NCBI GenBank assembly: GCA_002384205.1
Contig: DGBH01000052.1
Span: 1-6,130 of the forward strand
DNA from: Bacteroidetes bacterium UBA4009
Lineage (GTDB): Bacteria > Bacteroidota > Bacteroidia > NS11-12g > UBA9320
Direction: 5' to 3'
DNA length: 6,130 nt
Numbering within the stretch: position 1 is the stretch's first letter; every line of letters begins with the position of its first letter. Under the pieces are notes generated by a model, which worked only from the letters and a program-made list of their open reading frames with translations, was not told the DNA's origin and made no database searches. Made by a program: the position numbers and the translations under genes. Positions 1 to 5,802 of the stretch are shown here, one piece after another.

Positions 1-1
1 C

Positions 2-217
2 AAAGAACTCTCGCATTACCTAAGCAAAACAACAGAAATTACCGAAATAAATTATCCCGTGTTGGAGTTTCCAGACAAGGTAAAAAGCATGAAACTAGAA
101 AAAGAAAAGATAATAGAAGGTAAACTCATGGGAATAAAAGGCCAATACCTGATACTTGACTCTGGCGTAACCAATATACGAAGTCAAACCGGGGCACGAG
201 TAACGATAACGTATTAA
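2..217 (+). CDS. DUF2797 family protein, C-terminal part (5' end outside window)
   Basis: An open frame runs in from the left edge and gives 71 residues before a TAA. The visible part contains YPVLEFPDKVKS, then a lysine/glutamate stretch, then GIKGQYLILDSGV followed by TNIRSQTG and a short beta-like end (ARVTITY). From memory this matches the C-terminus of DUF2797 proteins of Bacteroidota, which carry a 'GIKGQYL(I/L)...G...N(I/V)R...G' ending and are about 260 residues long, so roughly three quarters of the gene lies outside the window. The function of DUF2797 is not established; the catalytic or metal-binding part, if there is one, is not in view. The next gene starts 46 bases downstream on the same strand with no hairpin between, so co-transcription with the CYTH gene is plausible. 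The family call rests on memory of the motif, not on a search. Confidence 0.75.
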   Translation, partial: KELSHYLSKTTEITEINYPVLEFPDKVKSMKLEKEKIIEGKLMGIKGQYLILDSGVTNIRSQTGARVTITY

Positions 218-263
218 AATCTGCTAAAAAATAGCGAGTACCTTAAACCAACCCTAAAATTAT

Positions 264-728
264 ATGGCACAAGAAATTGAACGCAAATTCCGAGTAGCAA
301 ATGATGATTGGCGAGCAATGGCAACCAGCTCTTCATCCCTAAAACAAGGTTACTTAAGCTCATCGGCGGAGGCTACGGTAAGGGTTAGGCTTGAAGATAA
401 CCTTGGCACAGTTACTATTAAAAGTAAGACCAACGGTATCACCCGAAATGAGTTTGAATACGCGATACCAGCACAAGAGGCTAAAGAGCTACTCATGCTG
501 TGCAGCGGACCACTTATAGAGAAAATACGTTATCGCATACCTCAGGAGAATCATACGTGGGAAATCGACGTTTTTGAAGGAGACAACGACGGACTTATCA
601 TAGCCGAAATAGAATTGACTTCTGATGAGGATTATTTCGCCAAACCCCAATGGCTGGGAGAAGAAGTATCTGGAGACTCACGGTATTACAACTCAAACTT
701 AGCTACCCATCCTTATGTTAACTGGTAG
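264..728 (+). CDS. CYTH domain protein (triphosphate tunnel metalloenzyme, probable inorganic triphosphatase)
   Basis: A complete 154-residue protein starting MAQEIERKF. The N-terminal ExExK signature of the CYTH superfamily is seen as E4, E6, K8. The alternating charged strands that line the tunnel follow: R40 and R42 (TVRVR), K53 and K55 (TIKSK), E63 and E65 (NEFEY), K87 and R89 (EKIRYRI), E100 and D102 (WEIDVF), and E115 and E117 (AEIEL). The end carries the usual WLGEEVSGDSRYYN helix and a terminal PYVNW. Length and spacing fit the short bacterial single-domain CYTH class (about 155 residues). Tested members of that class hydrolyse tripolyphosphate with a divalent metal. Annotations as 'class IV adenylate cyclase' or 'thiamine triphosphatase' are common by homology, but nothing here supports cyclase activity. 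The enzyme should be cytoplasmic, since there is no signal peptide or membrane segment. The ATG at 264 is chosen because the family signature begins within four residues of it. No clear Shine-Dalgarno site, as is normal in Bacteroidota. Confidence 0.93.
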   Translation: MAQEIERKFRVANDDWRAMATSSSSLKQGYLSSSAEATVRVRLEDNLGTVTIKSKTNGITRNEFEYAIPAQEAKELLMLCSGPLIEKIRYRIPQENHTWEIDVFEGDNDGLIIAEIELTSDEDYFAKPQWLGEEVSGDSRYYNSNLATHPYVNW

Positions 729-739
729 TCACGATACGC

Positions 740-1039
740 ATGCAACGGCATGGAAGTCTTTTCAATTCCTTACCGTATAAAAAAGGATATGATGGGATCA
801 AAAAATACCCAAATATTGTTATTCTCCCTCAGTATAACAGCTCCGATTATTGCACAAATATGGAACCTACACAAGACAACGTTGTATGCTCAATCTATGG
901 CCAATTGTATTATGATGCCATTAACGATGGTACAGCCAAGCACCAATTAATCCTTGATCCAACCGCAGATCATCAATCTTGGAATAATGCATATGCAGAA
1001 ACAGATTTTTTACGGTGGATGTTTGATAAGAAAAAGTAA
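740..1039 (+). pseudogene. Remnant of an alpha/beta-hydrolase (phospholipase/carboxylesterase, dienelactone-hydrolase-like) with internal deletions and a frameshift
   Basis: The frame can be read as 99 residues from an ATG 11 bases after the CYTH stop, but it looks like three joined fragments of a hydrolase normally about 250-280 residues long. (1) The start: codons 765-779 in the neighbouring frame read IPYRI, and after a six-A run (779-784) the main frame reads KKGYD...KKYP, the usual '(L/I)PYR(I/L)...YD..KKYP' opening. (2) NIVILPQYNSSDYCTNM, which resembles the mid-protein '(I/V)V..PQ(C)....W.N' segment. (3) DNVV...LYYDAI, then HQSWNNAYAE and a final WMFDKKK, which match the C-terminal 'D.VV....YDA..GH(D/N)SW..A(F/Y)..P....W(L/M)F..K' ending with its catalytic His (H78, codon 971-973). 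The HGAGERG oxyanion loop and the GxSxGG nucleophile elbow are missing, so hydrolase activity is not expected. A short unrelated expressed protein is the alternative, but the three collinear matches make that less likely. Family matches are from memory. Confidence 0.65.
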
Positions 1040-1053
1040 ACATATGTAGGTTC

Positions 1054-1073
1054 GAGCATATAAAAGTATGCTC
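1054..1073 (+). terminator. Hairpin after the hydrolase remnant, weak intrinsic-terminator candidate
   Basis: GAGCATA (1054-1060) and TATGCTC (1067-1073) form a perfect 7-bp stem around the loop TAAAAG, and CTTTT (1074-1078) follows directly. It sits 14 bases after the stop of the hydrolase remnant and ahead of the adhesin gene, where a terminator of the upstream transcript would be expected. The stem has only three G-C pairs and the T tract is four long, so termination may be inefficient. The T tract overlaps the proposed -33 element of the next promoter. Confidence 0.5.
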
Positions 1074-1074
1074 C

Positions 1075-1110
1075 TTTTGACACTTTCTGCGGCGAATTAT
1101 GCTATATTCG
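1075..1110 (+). promoter_or_regulatory. Candidate Bacteroidota-type promoter of the adhesin gene
   Basis: TTTTG at 1075-1079 and TATATTCG at 1103-1110 resemble the Bacteroidota consensus TTTG / TAnnTTTG, with one mismatch in the -7 element (C for T). The 23-base spacing is at the upper end of what is accepted for Flavobacterium promoters. Transcription would start around 1115-1118, which lies after the ATG at 1099 but before the ATG at 1132, and so agrees with the start chosen for the adhesin. The call is motif-based only. Confidence 0.4.
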
Positions 1111-1131
1111 TCATTCAAGACATACCACATT

Positions 1132-3252
1132 ATGCAAAAATTTATTTTATGGATAAGCTTAATTCTACCCTTCGGCTTATCGGCGCAAAATGCACTCAAC
1201 TTTGACGGAGCGAATGATAATGTAAATTGCGGAACCAAATCTGCCTTTAACATTGGAGGAGATTCCATCACCATTGAGGCGTGGATATACGCCAATAGTT
1301 GGAAGACCAATATATTCGATGGAACCATCGTAAATAAAGAAAATAATGCAAATGATGGCGGCTTTATGCTCCGCGCTGGGGCTGGAGGAAAGCTGGGTTT
1401 TGGCATAGGTGCAGGAACAAATACTGGCTGGTATGAAATAAATACGTCTACTAGTGTACTAAGTCTAAATACATGGCACCACGTTGCGGCGACTTATGAT
1501 GGCAGTAAATTAAGAGCCTATGTAGATGGGAATCTTGTAGATTCCACCAGTTCATCTATCAACATCGGTGTTTCATCCACCACGCCACTTACTATCGGTT
1601 ATCATCCTGTGTATGGCAGAAACTGGGACGGAAGTATAGACGAGGTTAGGCTTTGGGATGTAGTACGAACAAAAGCTGAACTCAATGCTAGTAAAGATGC
1701 GGAATTTTGTGGACCTGTAAATAATCTGAAAGCCTATTACAAATTCGATCACGGCACAGCAAACAGCACCAATACGGGTATTAATACGGTTATCGATTTC
1801 TCAGTAAACAATAATACCGCTAATCTTATCAACTTTGCTTTGGCTGGATCAAGCTCTAATTGGGTAACCGGAGCAAGCCTCAGCCAATCTTCCGTTACCA
1901 CACGAGACACTATAAAACGTTGCGGCCCTTTTTATTACGCTCCAACCAATAAGTATTATACATCATCTACCTCATTTAGCAGATCTCTCAATACTTCTTA
2001 TGGTTGTGACAGTTCGGTAACTACGGTAATTATCATCAATACAGTGAGCACCTCTAGCATTTCTACAGCTGTATGCGACAGTTTTATTAGCCCAAAAGGC
2101 AATGTATATAAAAACTCTGGAACTTACTATGATATATTGACTGCAGCAAATGGATGTGACAGTGTGATCACCATAAACTTAAAAGTAGGTGCAGATACAC
2201 TGCACATAGATACAGCGGTATGCTATGCATACACTACACCGTATAGCCAAACCACGTACACCACTTCAGGCACTTACTACGACTCCACCGTAAATAGCTT
2301 GGGTTGTGATAGTATCCTTAAAATTAACGTAGAAATAAAAGGAGCCACATATAGTTCTCACACCTATTACACCTGCGATTCCGTTATAAGTCCTTCTGGA
2401 AAATGGATGCAAGCCGATAACAGCTACTTAGATACCCTCGCTAATTATCGTGGATGTGATAGTATTCTGAGCATAAGTGTGCAAAGCTGGGTAACCTACG
2501 ATACGCTATATCCGTCTGCGTGCAACAGCTATATCAGTCCAAGTAAAAAAACATTTACTAACTCCGGTCAATACGCCGACACCGCAATCAATAAGAACGG
2601 GTGCTTTAACTTAATAACTATCTATTTAACGCTCGTAAATTCTACATCAGACAGTATTAGTATTGAAGGCTGTAAATCAGTTACAACGGCCGACGGAGCC
2701 TACACGTTTGCCTCATCAGGAATTTATAAATATACCTTAACCAATGCTGCTGGATGCGATAGCTTCTTGACGATTAATGCCATGGTATATTACTCCGACA
2801 CAGCGGTATATGAGATAAACAACAATGAGTTAGTATCTAATTCCACCTCTGGCACGTATCAATGGTTGGATTGTGAAGATAATTTCGCTCCTATAAGTGG
2901 TGAAACATCTAGGTCATTTAAAGTCAATACAACAGGCTATTACGCCTTAGAAATAACCGAAAATAATTGCATTGATACATCGGAGTGCCATAGAATCTTT
3001 ATACTAAACATACAAGATATTTCTGCTCAATTTGAGCTTTATCCTAACCCCACTGACGGAATAGTTTACCTTAATGTATCCAACATTACAGGTCCAGTTA
3101 AGCTTCTGCTCGTTGCCAGCGACGGACAATTAGTTAGAGAATGGGACAACGCCAGTAATGTGATTAACCTAGGAGAATTGAATGAAGGAATCTATTTCTT
3201 GCAGGTAAAAAGTGATACTGGCATTGGAACTAAAAAACTAGTAGTGCACTAG
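1132..3252 (+). CDS. Secreted LamG-like adhesin with six 50-residue Cys repeats and a T9SS C-terminal sorting domain
   Basis: A 706-residue protein. The start is placed at the ATG at 1132, because MQKFILWISLILPFGLSAQ is then a clean signal peptide with the usual Bacteroidota cut after LSAQ; an in-frame ATG at 1099 would add 11 residues before it and lies upstream of the proposed transcription start. Residues 20-185 resemble a LamG/concanavalin-A-like fold (ALNFDGANDNV, then W115HHVAATYDG, YVDG, and S168IDEVRLWD). A tail with AYYKFDHG and SNWVTG (W244) follows. From about 260 to 550 there are six repeats with GCDS (one GCFN) near residues 291, 341, 391, 441, 490 and 541. About 555-625 is an Ig/PKD-like module (YQWLDCEDNFAPI...YALEI). 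From about 632 comes a type A T9SS sorting domain (L636YPNPTDG...GIYFLQV...KKLVVH). The inferred role is a surface-attached or released binding protein exported by Sec then T9SS; the ligand, probably a glycan, is not shown. No catalytic motif is seen. Confidence 0.88.
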   Translation: MQKFILWISLILPFGLSAQNALNFDGANDNVNCGTKSAFNIGGDSITIEAWIYANSWKTNIFDGTIVNKENNANDGGFMLRAGAGGKLGFGIGAGTNTGWYEINTSTSVLSLNTWHHVAATYDGSKLRAYVDGNLVDSTSSSINIGVSSTTPLTIGYHPVYGRNWDGSIDEVRLWDVVRTKAELNASKDAEFCGPVNNLKAYYKFDHGTANSTNTGINTVIDFSVNNNTANLINFALAGSSSNWVTGASLSQSSVTTRDTIKRCGPFYYAPTNKYYTSSTSFSRSLNTSYGCDSSVTTVIIINTVSTSSISTAVCDSFISPKGNVYKNSGTYYDILTAANGCDSVITINLKVGADTLHIDTAVCYAYTTPYSQTTYTTSGTYYDSTVNSLGCDSILKINVEIKGATYSSHTYYTCDSVISPSGKWMQADNSYLDTLANYRGCDSILSISVQSWVTYDTLYPSACNSYISPSKKTFTNSGQYADTAINKNGCFNLITIYLTLVNSTSDSISIEGCKSVTTADGAYTFASSGIYKYTLTNAAGCDSFLTINAMVYYSDTAVYEINNNELVSNSTSGTYQWLDCEDNFAPISGETSRSFKVNTTGYYALEITENNCIDTSECHRIFILNIQDISAQFELYPNPTDGIVYLNVSNITGPVKLLLVASDGQLVREWDNASNVINLGELNEGIYFLQVKSDTGIGTKKLVVH
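1921..2790 (+). repeat. Six tandem 50-residue (150-base) two-cysteine repeats within the adhesin
   Basis: The first cysteine of each unit is at residues 264, 315, 364, 415, 464 and 514 (codons at 1921, 2074, 2221, 2374, 2521, 2671). The second, in GCDS, is at 292, 342, 392, 442, 491 and 542. The interval within a unit is always 27-28 residues and the period 49-51. The unit pattern is roughly 'C(D/N)S(Y/F)ISP.G..(Y/F)..SG.Y.DT..N..GCDS(I/V)..I...V'. Unit 1 is the most divergent, and unit 5 has GCFN in place of GCDS. The units differ strongly at the DNA level, so this is an old, diverged array rather than a fresh amplification. Similar units are common in large surface proteins of marine Bacteroidota. 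The even Cys spacing suggests one disulphide or a paired-Cys core per unit (inference). Confidence 0.85.
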
Positions 3253-3253
3253 T
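3231..3253 (-). terminator. Candidate intrinsic terminator of the MBL hydrolase gene, inside the adhesin's last codons
   Basis: ACTAGT at 3237-3242 and 3248-3253 pair around the 5-base loop AGTGC. On the minus strand the hairpin is followed by TTTTTTA (complement of 3231-3237), the layout of a rho-independent terminator for leftward transcription. On the plus strand only CACCATCTTTATT follows, so it would be a poor terminator for the adhesin. The stem is short (6 bp, two G-C pairs), so confidence is modest. The site overlaps the last seven adhesin codons, including its stop. Confidence 0.4.
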
Positions 3254-3261
3254 CACCATCT

Positions 3262-4026
3262 TTATTCTACTATCACCTGCAATTCATCATAGGCTAAGAA
3301 TATTCCTGCGGGAAGTTCTTTTTGTACCTCTTCATGAAATCCCATTTGATGGCTCATGTGTATTAGATAGGTTTCTTCAGCATCTATCTCTTGCGCAAGA
3401 GCAATAGCTTGATCAAGACTAAAATGTGAAATATGTTCGGTTTTGCGAAGAGCATTTAGCACCAAAACTCGACTCCCTTTAAGCTTTTCTTTTTCAGCCT
3501 CACTAATATAATTAGCATCCGTAATATACGAAAAATCGCCTATTCTATACCCGAAAACAGGTAGTTTATAGTGCAATACTTCAATAGGCATCACATCAAG
3601 ATCGTTGATTTTAAAATTACCATTACGAATCACATGCAGATTTAGATTAGGCACTCCAGGATATTTATTTTCGGCAAAAGCATAATGAAAATCACTCTTT
3701 AACACTTTCTCCACTTCTTCATTGGCATATACATCCATTGCTTCTTTGGTTTTCCAATTAAAACCACGTATATCGTCAAAACCGGCAGTATGATCTTTAT
3801 GTCCGTGGGTAAAAAGAATAGCATCTACCTTTTGTACTTTTTCGCGTAGCATTTGTTGCCTAAAATCTGGCCCTGTATCAATAACGATGTTGGTATTCTC
3901 CGTTTCAATCAGTATGCTGCTGCGCAACCTTTTATCTCTCGGGTCTAATGATGAGCATACCTCACATTGACACGCTATGATTGGTACGCCTTGAGATGTT
4001 CCCGTTCCTAAAAAGGTTACTTTCAT
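3262..4026 (-). CDS. MBL-fold metallo-hydrolase, PhnP-like (cyclic phosphodiesterase type)
   Basis: A complete 254-residue protein, close to the about 252 residues of E. coli PhnP. It opens MKVTFLGTGTSQGVP. C19, C21 and C24 (ACQCEVC) match the three-cysteine structural zinc site of PhnP-type proteins, where a C-terminal His is the fourth ligand (H223 or H226 in LIHMSHQMGFH here). The metallo-beta-lactamase core is intact: D50 in VIDTGPDFR, the HxHxDH motif as H74, H76, D78, H79, then H152 (LHYKLPVFGYRI) and D170 (YITDAN). PhnP itself cleaves phosphoribosyl 1,2-cyclic phosphate in phosphonate breakdown, but no phn gene is visible here. Bacteroidota carry this protein as a stand-alone gene, so the substrate should be left open: a cyclic phosphodiester or other small phosphodiester is the reasonable guess. 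Cytoplasmic, with no signal peptide. It is convergent with the adhesin, the two stops being 9 bases apart. The ATG at 4026 is chosen because the fold begins at its second residue. Confidence 0.92.
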   Translation of the reverse strand: MKVTFLGTGTSQGVPIIACQCEVCSSLDPRDKRLRSSILIETENTNIVIDTGPDFRQQMLREKVQKVDAILFTHGHKDHTAGFDDIRGFNWKTKEAMDVYANEEVEKVLKSDFHYAFAENKYPGVPNLNLHVIRNGNFKINDLDVMPIEVLHYKLPVFGYRIGDFSYITDANYISEAEKEKLKGSRVLVLNALRKTEHISHFSLDQAIALAQEIDAEETYLIHMSHQMGFHEEVQKELPAGIFLAYDELQVIVE

Positions 4027-4395
4027 TTAGAACAAAGATGCATGTAAGTAATGAAAAACAAAATGAATAAAGGAAGCTGAGAGCCGTTTCACAATCTACA
4101 TTTGAAATGATTCGAATTAAATCTTCAGGAGATACCGTATATGCCTGAATTAATTTTCCTAGTTATTTAAACTATTTCCCATTTTTAAAATTCTAAATTT
4201 TGACCATAAAACACACGATAAAAAATCAAGTAGGCTATAAAACCGACGCTTATTATGACGGTAAACATTTGTATAAATTGGCAGAAAACAAACACAAAAA
4301 CATCGGTATATCTTAAATAGATAATCCCCAAACACCTAAATTAAAATCCCGAAACATATAGTTAAAAACTTAAACGCAAAACTTACATTCGCTGC
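4027..4395. other. 369-base AT-rich intergenic region between divergent genes, no gene recognised
   Basis: This separates the leftward MBL gene from the rightward nucleotidyltransferase gene and should hold both promoters. I see an exact TAnnTTTG match (TACATTTG, 4097-4104, plus strand) but without a good TTTG partner upstream; an AT-only inverted repeat AAAATT-CTA-AATTTT (4187-4201); and a 38-codon open stretch from a TTG at 4200 to a TAA at 4314-4316 whose product is lysine-rich and matches nothing I know. No tRNA cloverleaf, riboswitch or repeat array is apparent. No good promoter match lies close to 4396. Confidence 0.6.
4033..4062 (-). promoter_or_regulatory. Candidate promoter of the MBL hydrolase gene, nearly leaderless
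   Basis: Read on the minus strand, TTTG (4062-4059) is followed after 18 bases by CATCTTTG (4040-4033), a five-of-six match to the fixed bases of TAnnTTTG. Spacing is within the 17-23 bases used in Flavobacterium. Only six bases separate the -7 element from the start codon, so the transcript would begin at or within a couple of bases of the ATG. Motif-based only. Confidence 0.3.
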
Positions 4396-5802
4396 TTGTT
4401 TCATAAAGAGCTAAATCATCCTATTTTTCAAATCGTATCCGAAGAATCTCAAAAATTGGGATTTCAGACGTTTGTGGTTGGCGGATTTGTACGTGATATT
4501 TTCTTGAAGCGAACGTCAAAAGATGTGGATTTTGTAACCGTTGGAAGCGGTATCGCATTAGCTACAGCTGTTAGAAACAGACTAAAAAAAGCTCATTTAA
4601 GCATTTTTAAAAATTTTGGCACGGCTCAACTTAAAACCGATGATTGGGAATTTGAATTTGTAGGAGCGCGTAAGGAATCCTACGATAGAAACAGCAGGAA
4701 GCCAAAAGTGGAAGACGGCACTTTTGAAGATGACATTTACAGAAGAGATTTTACAATTAATGCCCTTGCTATAAGTTTAAATGCACCAAAATACGGTGAG
4801 CTTATTGACCTATTTGGAGGAGTTGAAGATTTAAAAAAATGTTTAATACGAACGCCTTTAGACCCCAAAATAACTTTTAGTGATGACCCATTAAGGATGA
4901 TGCGAGCAGCCAGATTTGCAACACAACTTAATTTTACCCTGGTTCCAGAGACCCTTGAAGCACTAAAAACAGAAGCTCATCGATTATCTATTATATCGCA
5001 AGAACGAATCACCGATGAATTGCAAAAAATTATAAAATCTGCCAAACCAAGTATCGGATTCACACTCTTGTTTGACACTAAATTGCTTCATTTATTCTTT
5101 CCTGAGATGATAAGATTACAAGGAGTAGAAGTAATAGAAGGAAAAGGTCACAAAGACAATTTTTACCACACGCTTCAGGTGCTAGACCAAACCTGCGAAA
5201 AAACAGAGGATATTTGGGTGAGATGGGCTGCTATTCTACACGATATCGCAAAGCCTGCTACTAAACGTTTTTTTCCTGGGGAAGGATGGACTTTTCATGG
5301 ACACGAGGATAAAGGATCTCGCATGGTGAAGCCTATTTTTACAAGACTTAAGCTACCCTTAGGCGAGCCCATGCGCAGAGTGGTTAACCTAGTAAGGCTG
5401 CACTTAAGACCCATTGCACTCACCAAGGAGCAAATTACTGACTCTGCCATAAGAAGATTAATCGCTGATGCAGAATCTGACTTAGAAGATCTGATGATCT
5501 TGTGCAAAAGCGATATAACTACTAAAAACAAAGAAAAAGAGAAACGTTTTCAAGCAAACCTGCTTCTGGTAGAAGAAAATATAGCTAAAGTAGAAGAACG
5601 CGATCGGATAAGAAACTGGCAACCGCCCATAGACGGTCAATACATTATGGATCTTTTTGGAATAGGCCCCAGTAGAGAAATAGGAATAATCAAAACGCAA
5701 TTAAAAGATGCTATTCTAGACGGTATTATTGATAACAATCTGGAAGAAGCATTAAAATTTGTGATAGAAAAAGGAAAAGAATTAGGTTTGCAAGTGCAAT
5801 GA
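4396..5802 (+). CDS. CCA tRNA nucleotidyltransferase / poly(A) polymerase family protein with HD domain
   Basis: A 468-residue protein of normal length for the Bacteroidota form. The nucleotidyltransferase head has the class II signature: G29 G30 FVRD (to D34), then the catalytic carboxylates D43 and D45 (SKDVDFV), FEFVGARKESY (86-96), and RRDFTINA (116-123) for base recognition. DPLRMMRAARFA and SQERITDEL follow in the neck region. An HD domain lies further on (GHKDNFYHTL and LHDIAKP with H282 D283), followed by DGIIDN near the end. The family adds or repairs the 3' CCA of tRNAs in the cytoplasm from CTP and ATP; some relatives add poly(A) or only part of CCA, and motifs alone do not separate these here, so no symbol is given. 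There is no in-frame ATG between the upstream stop (4363) and the conserved N-terminus, and the first internal Met is far inside the catalytic head; TTG at 4396 is the best start, with ATT at 4387 an alternative. The stop overlaps the next ATG. Confidence 0.92.
   Translation: MFHKELNHPIFQIVSEESQKLGFQTFVVGGFVRDIFLKRTSKDVDFVTVGSGIALATAVRNRLKKAHLSIFKNFGTAQLKTDDWEFEFVGARKESYDRNSRKPKVEDGTFEDDIYRRDFTINALAISLNAPKYGELIDLFGGVEDLKKCLIRTPLDPKITFSDDPLRMMRAARFATQLNFTLVPETLEALKTEAHRLSIISQERITDELQKIIKSAKPSIGFTLLFDTKLLHLFFPEMIRLQGVEVIEGKGHKDNFYHTLQVLDQTCEKTEDIWVRWAAILHDIAKPATKRFFPGEGWTFHGHEDKGSRMVKPIFTRLKLPLGEPMRRVVNLVRLHLRPIALTKEQITDSAIRRLIADAESDLEDLMILCKSDITTKNKEKEKRFQANLLLVEENIAKVEERDRIRNWQPPIDGQYIMDLFGIGPSREIGIIKTQLKDAILDGIIDNNLEEALKFVIEKGKELGLQVQ

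Noticed and set aside
264..728. Calling the CYTH protein a class IV adenylate cyclase, with cAMP signalling as a theme.
   Set aside because: The sequence is of the short bacterial tunnel-metalloenzyme class whose tested members hydrolyse tripolyphosphate, and no cAMP-related partner is nearby.
921..1406. A 161-codon open frame on the minus strand across the hydrolase remnant and the start of the adhesin.
   Set aside because: It is antisense to the signal peptide and LamG-like region of a well-supported gene, its product is compositionally odd and resembles no family I know, and it has no promoter or start context of its own.
3262..4026. Reading the MBL gene as part of a phosphonate-degradation locus because of its likeness to PhnP.
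   Set aside because: No other phn gene lies in the window, and Bacteroidota commonly carry this protein alone; only the fold and metal sites are supported.
4097..4125. TTCGAA-containing stretch (around 4110-4117) that resembles a tRNA T-loop.
   Set aside because: No matching acceptor stem, anticodon arm or D arm could be found on either side; TTCGAA is simply a palindrome in AT-rich DNA.
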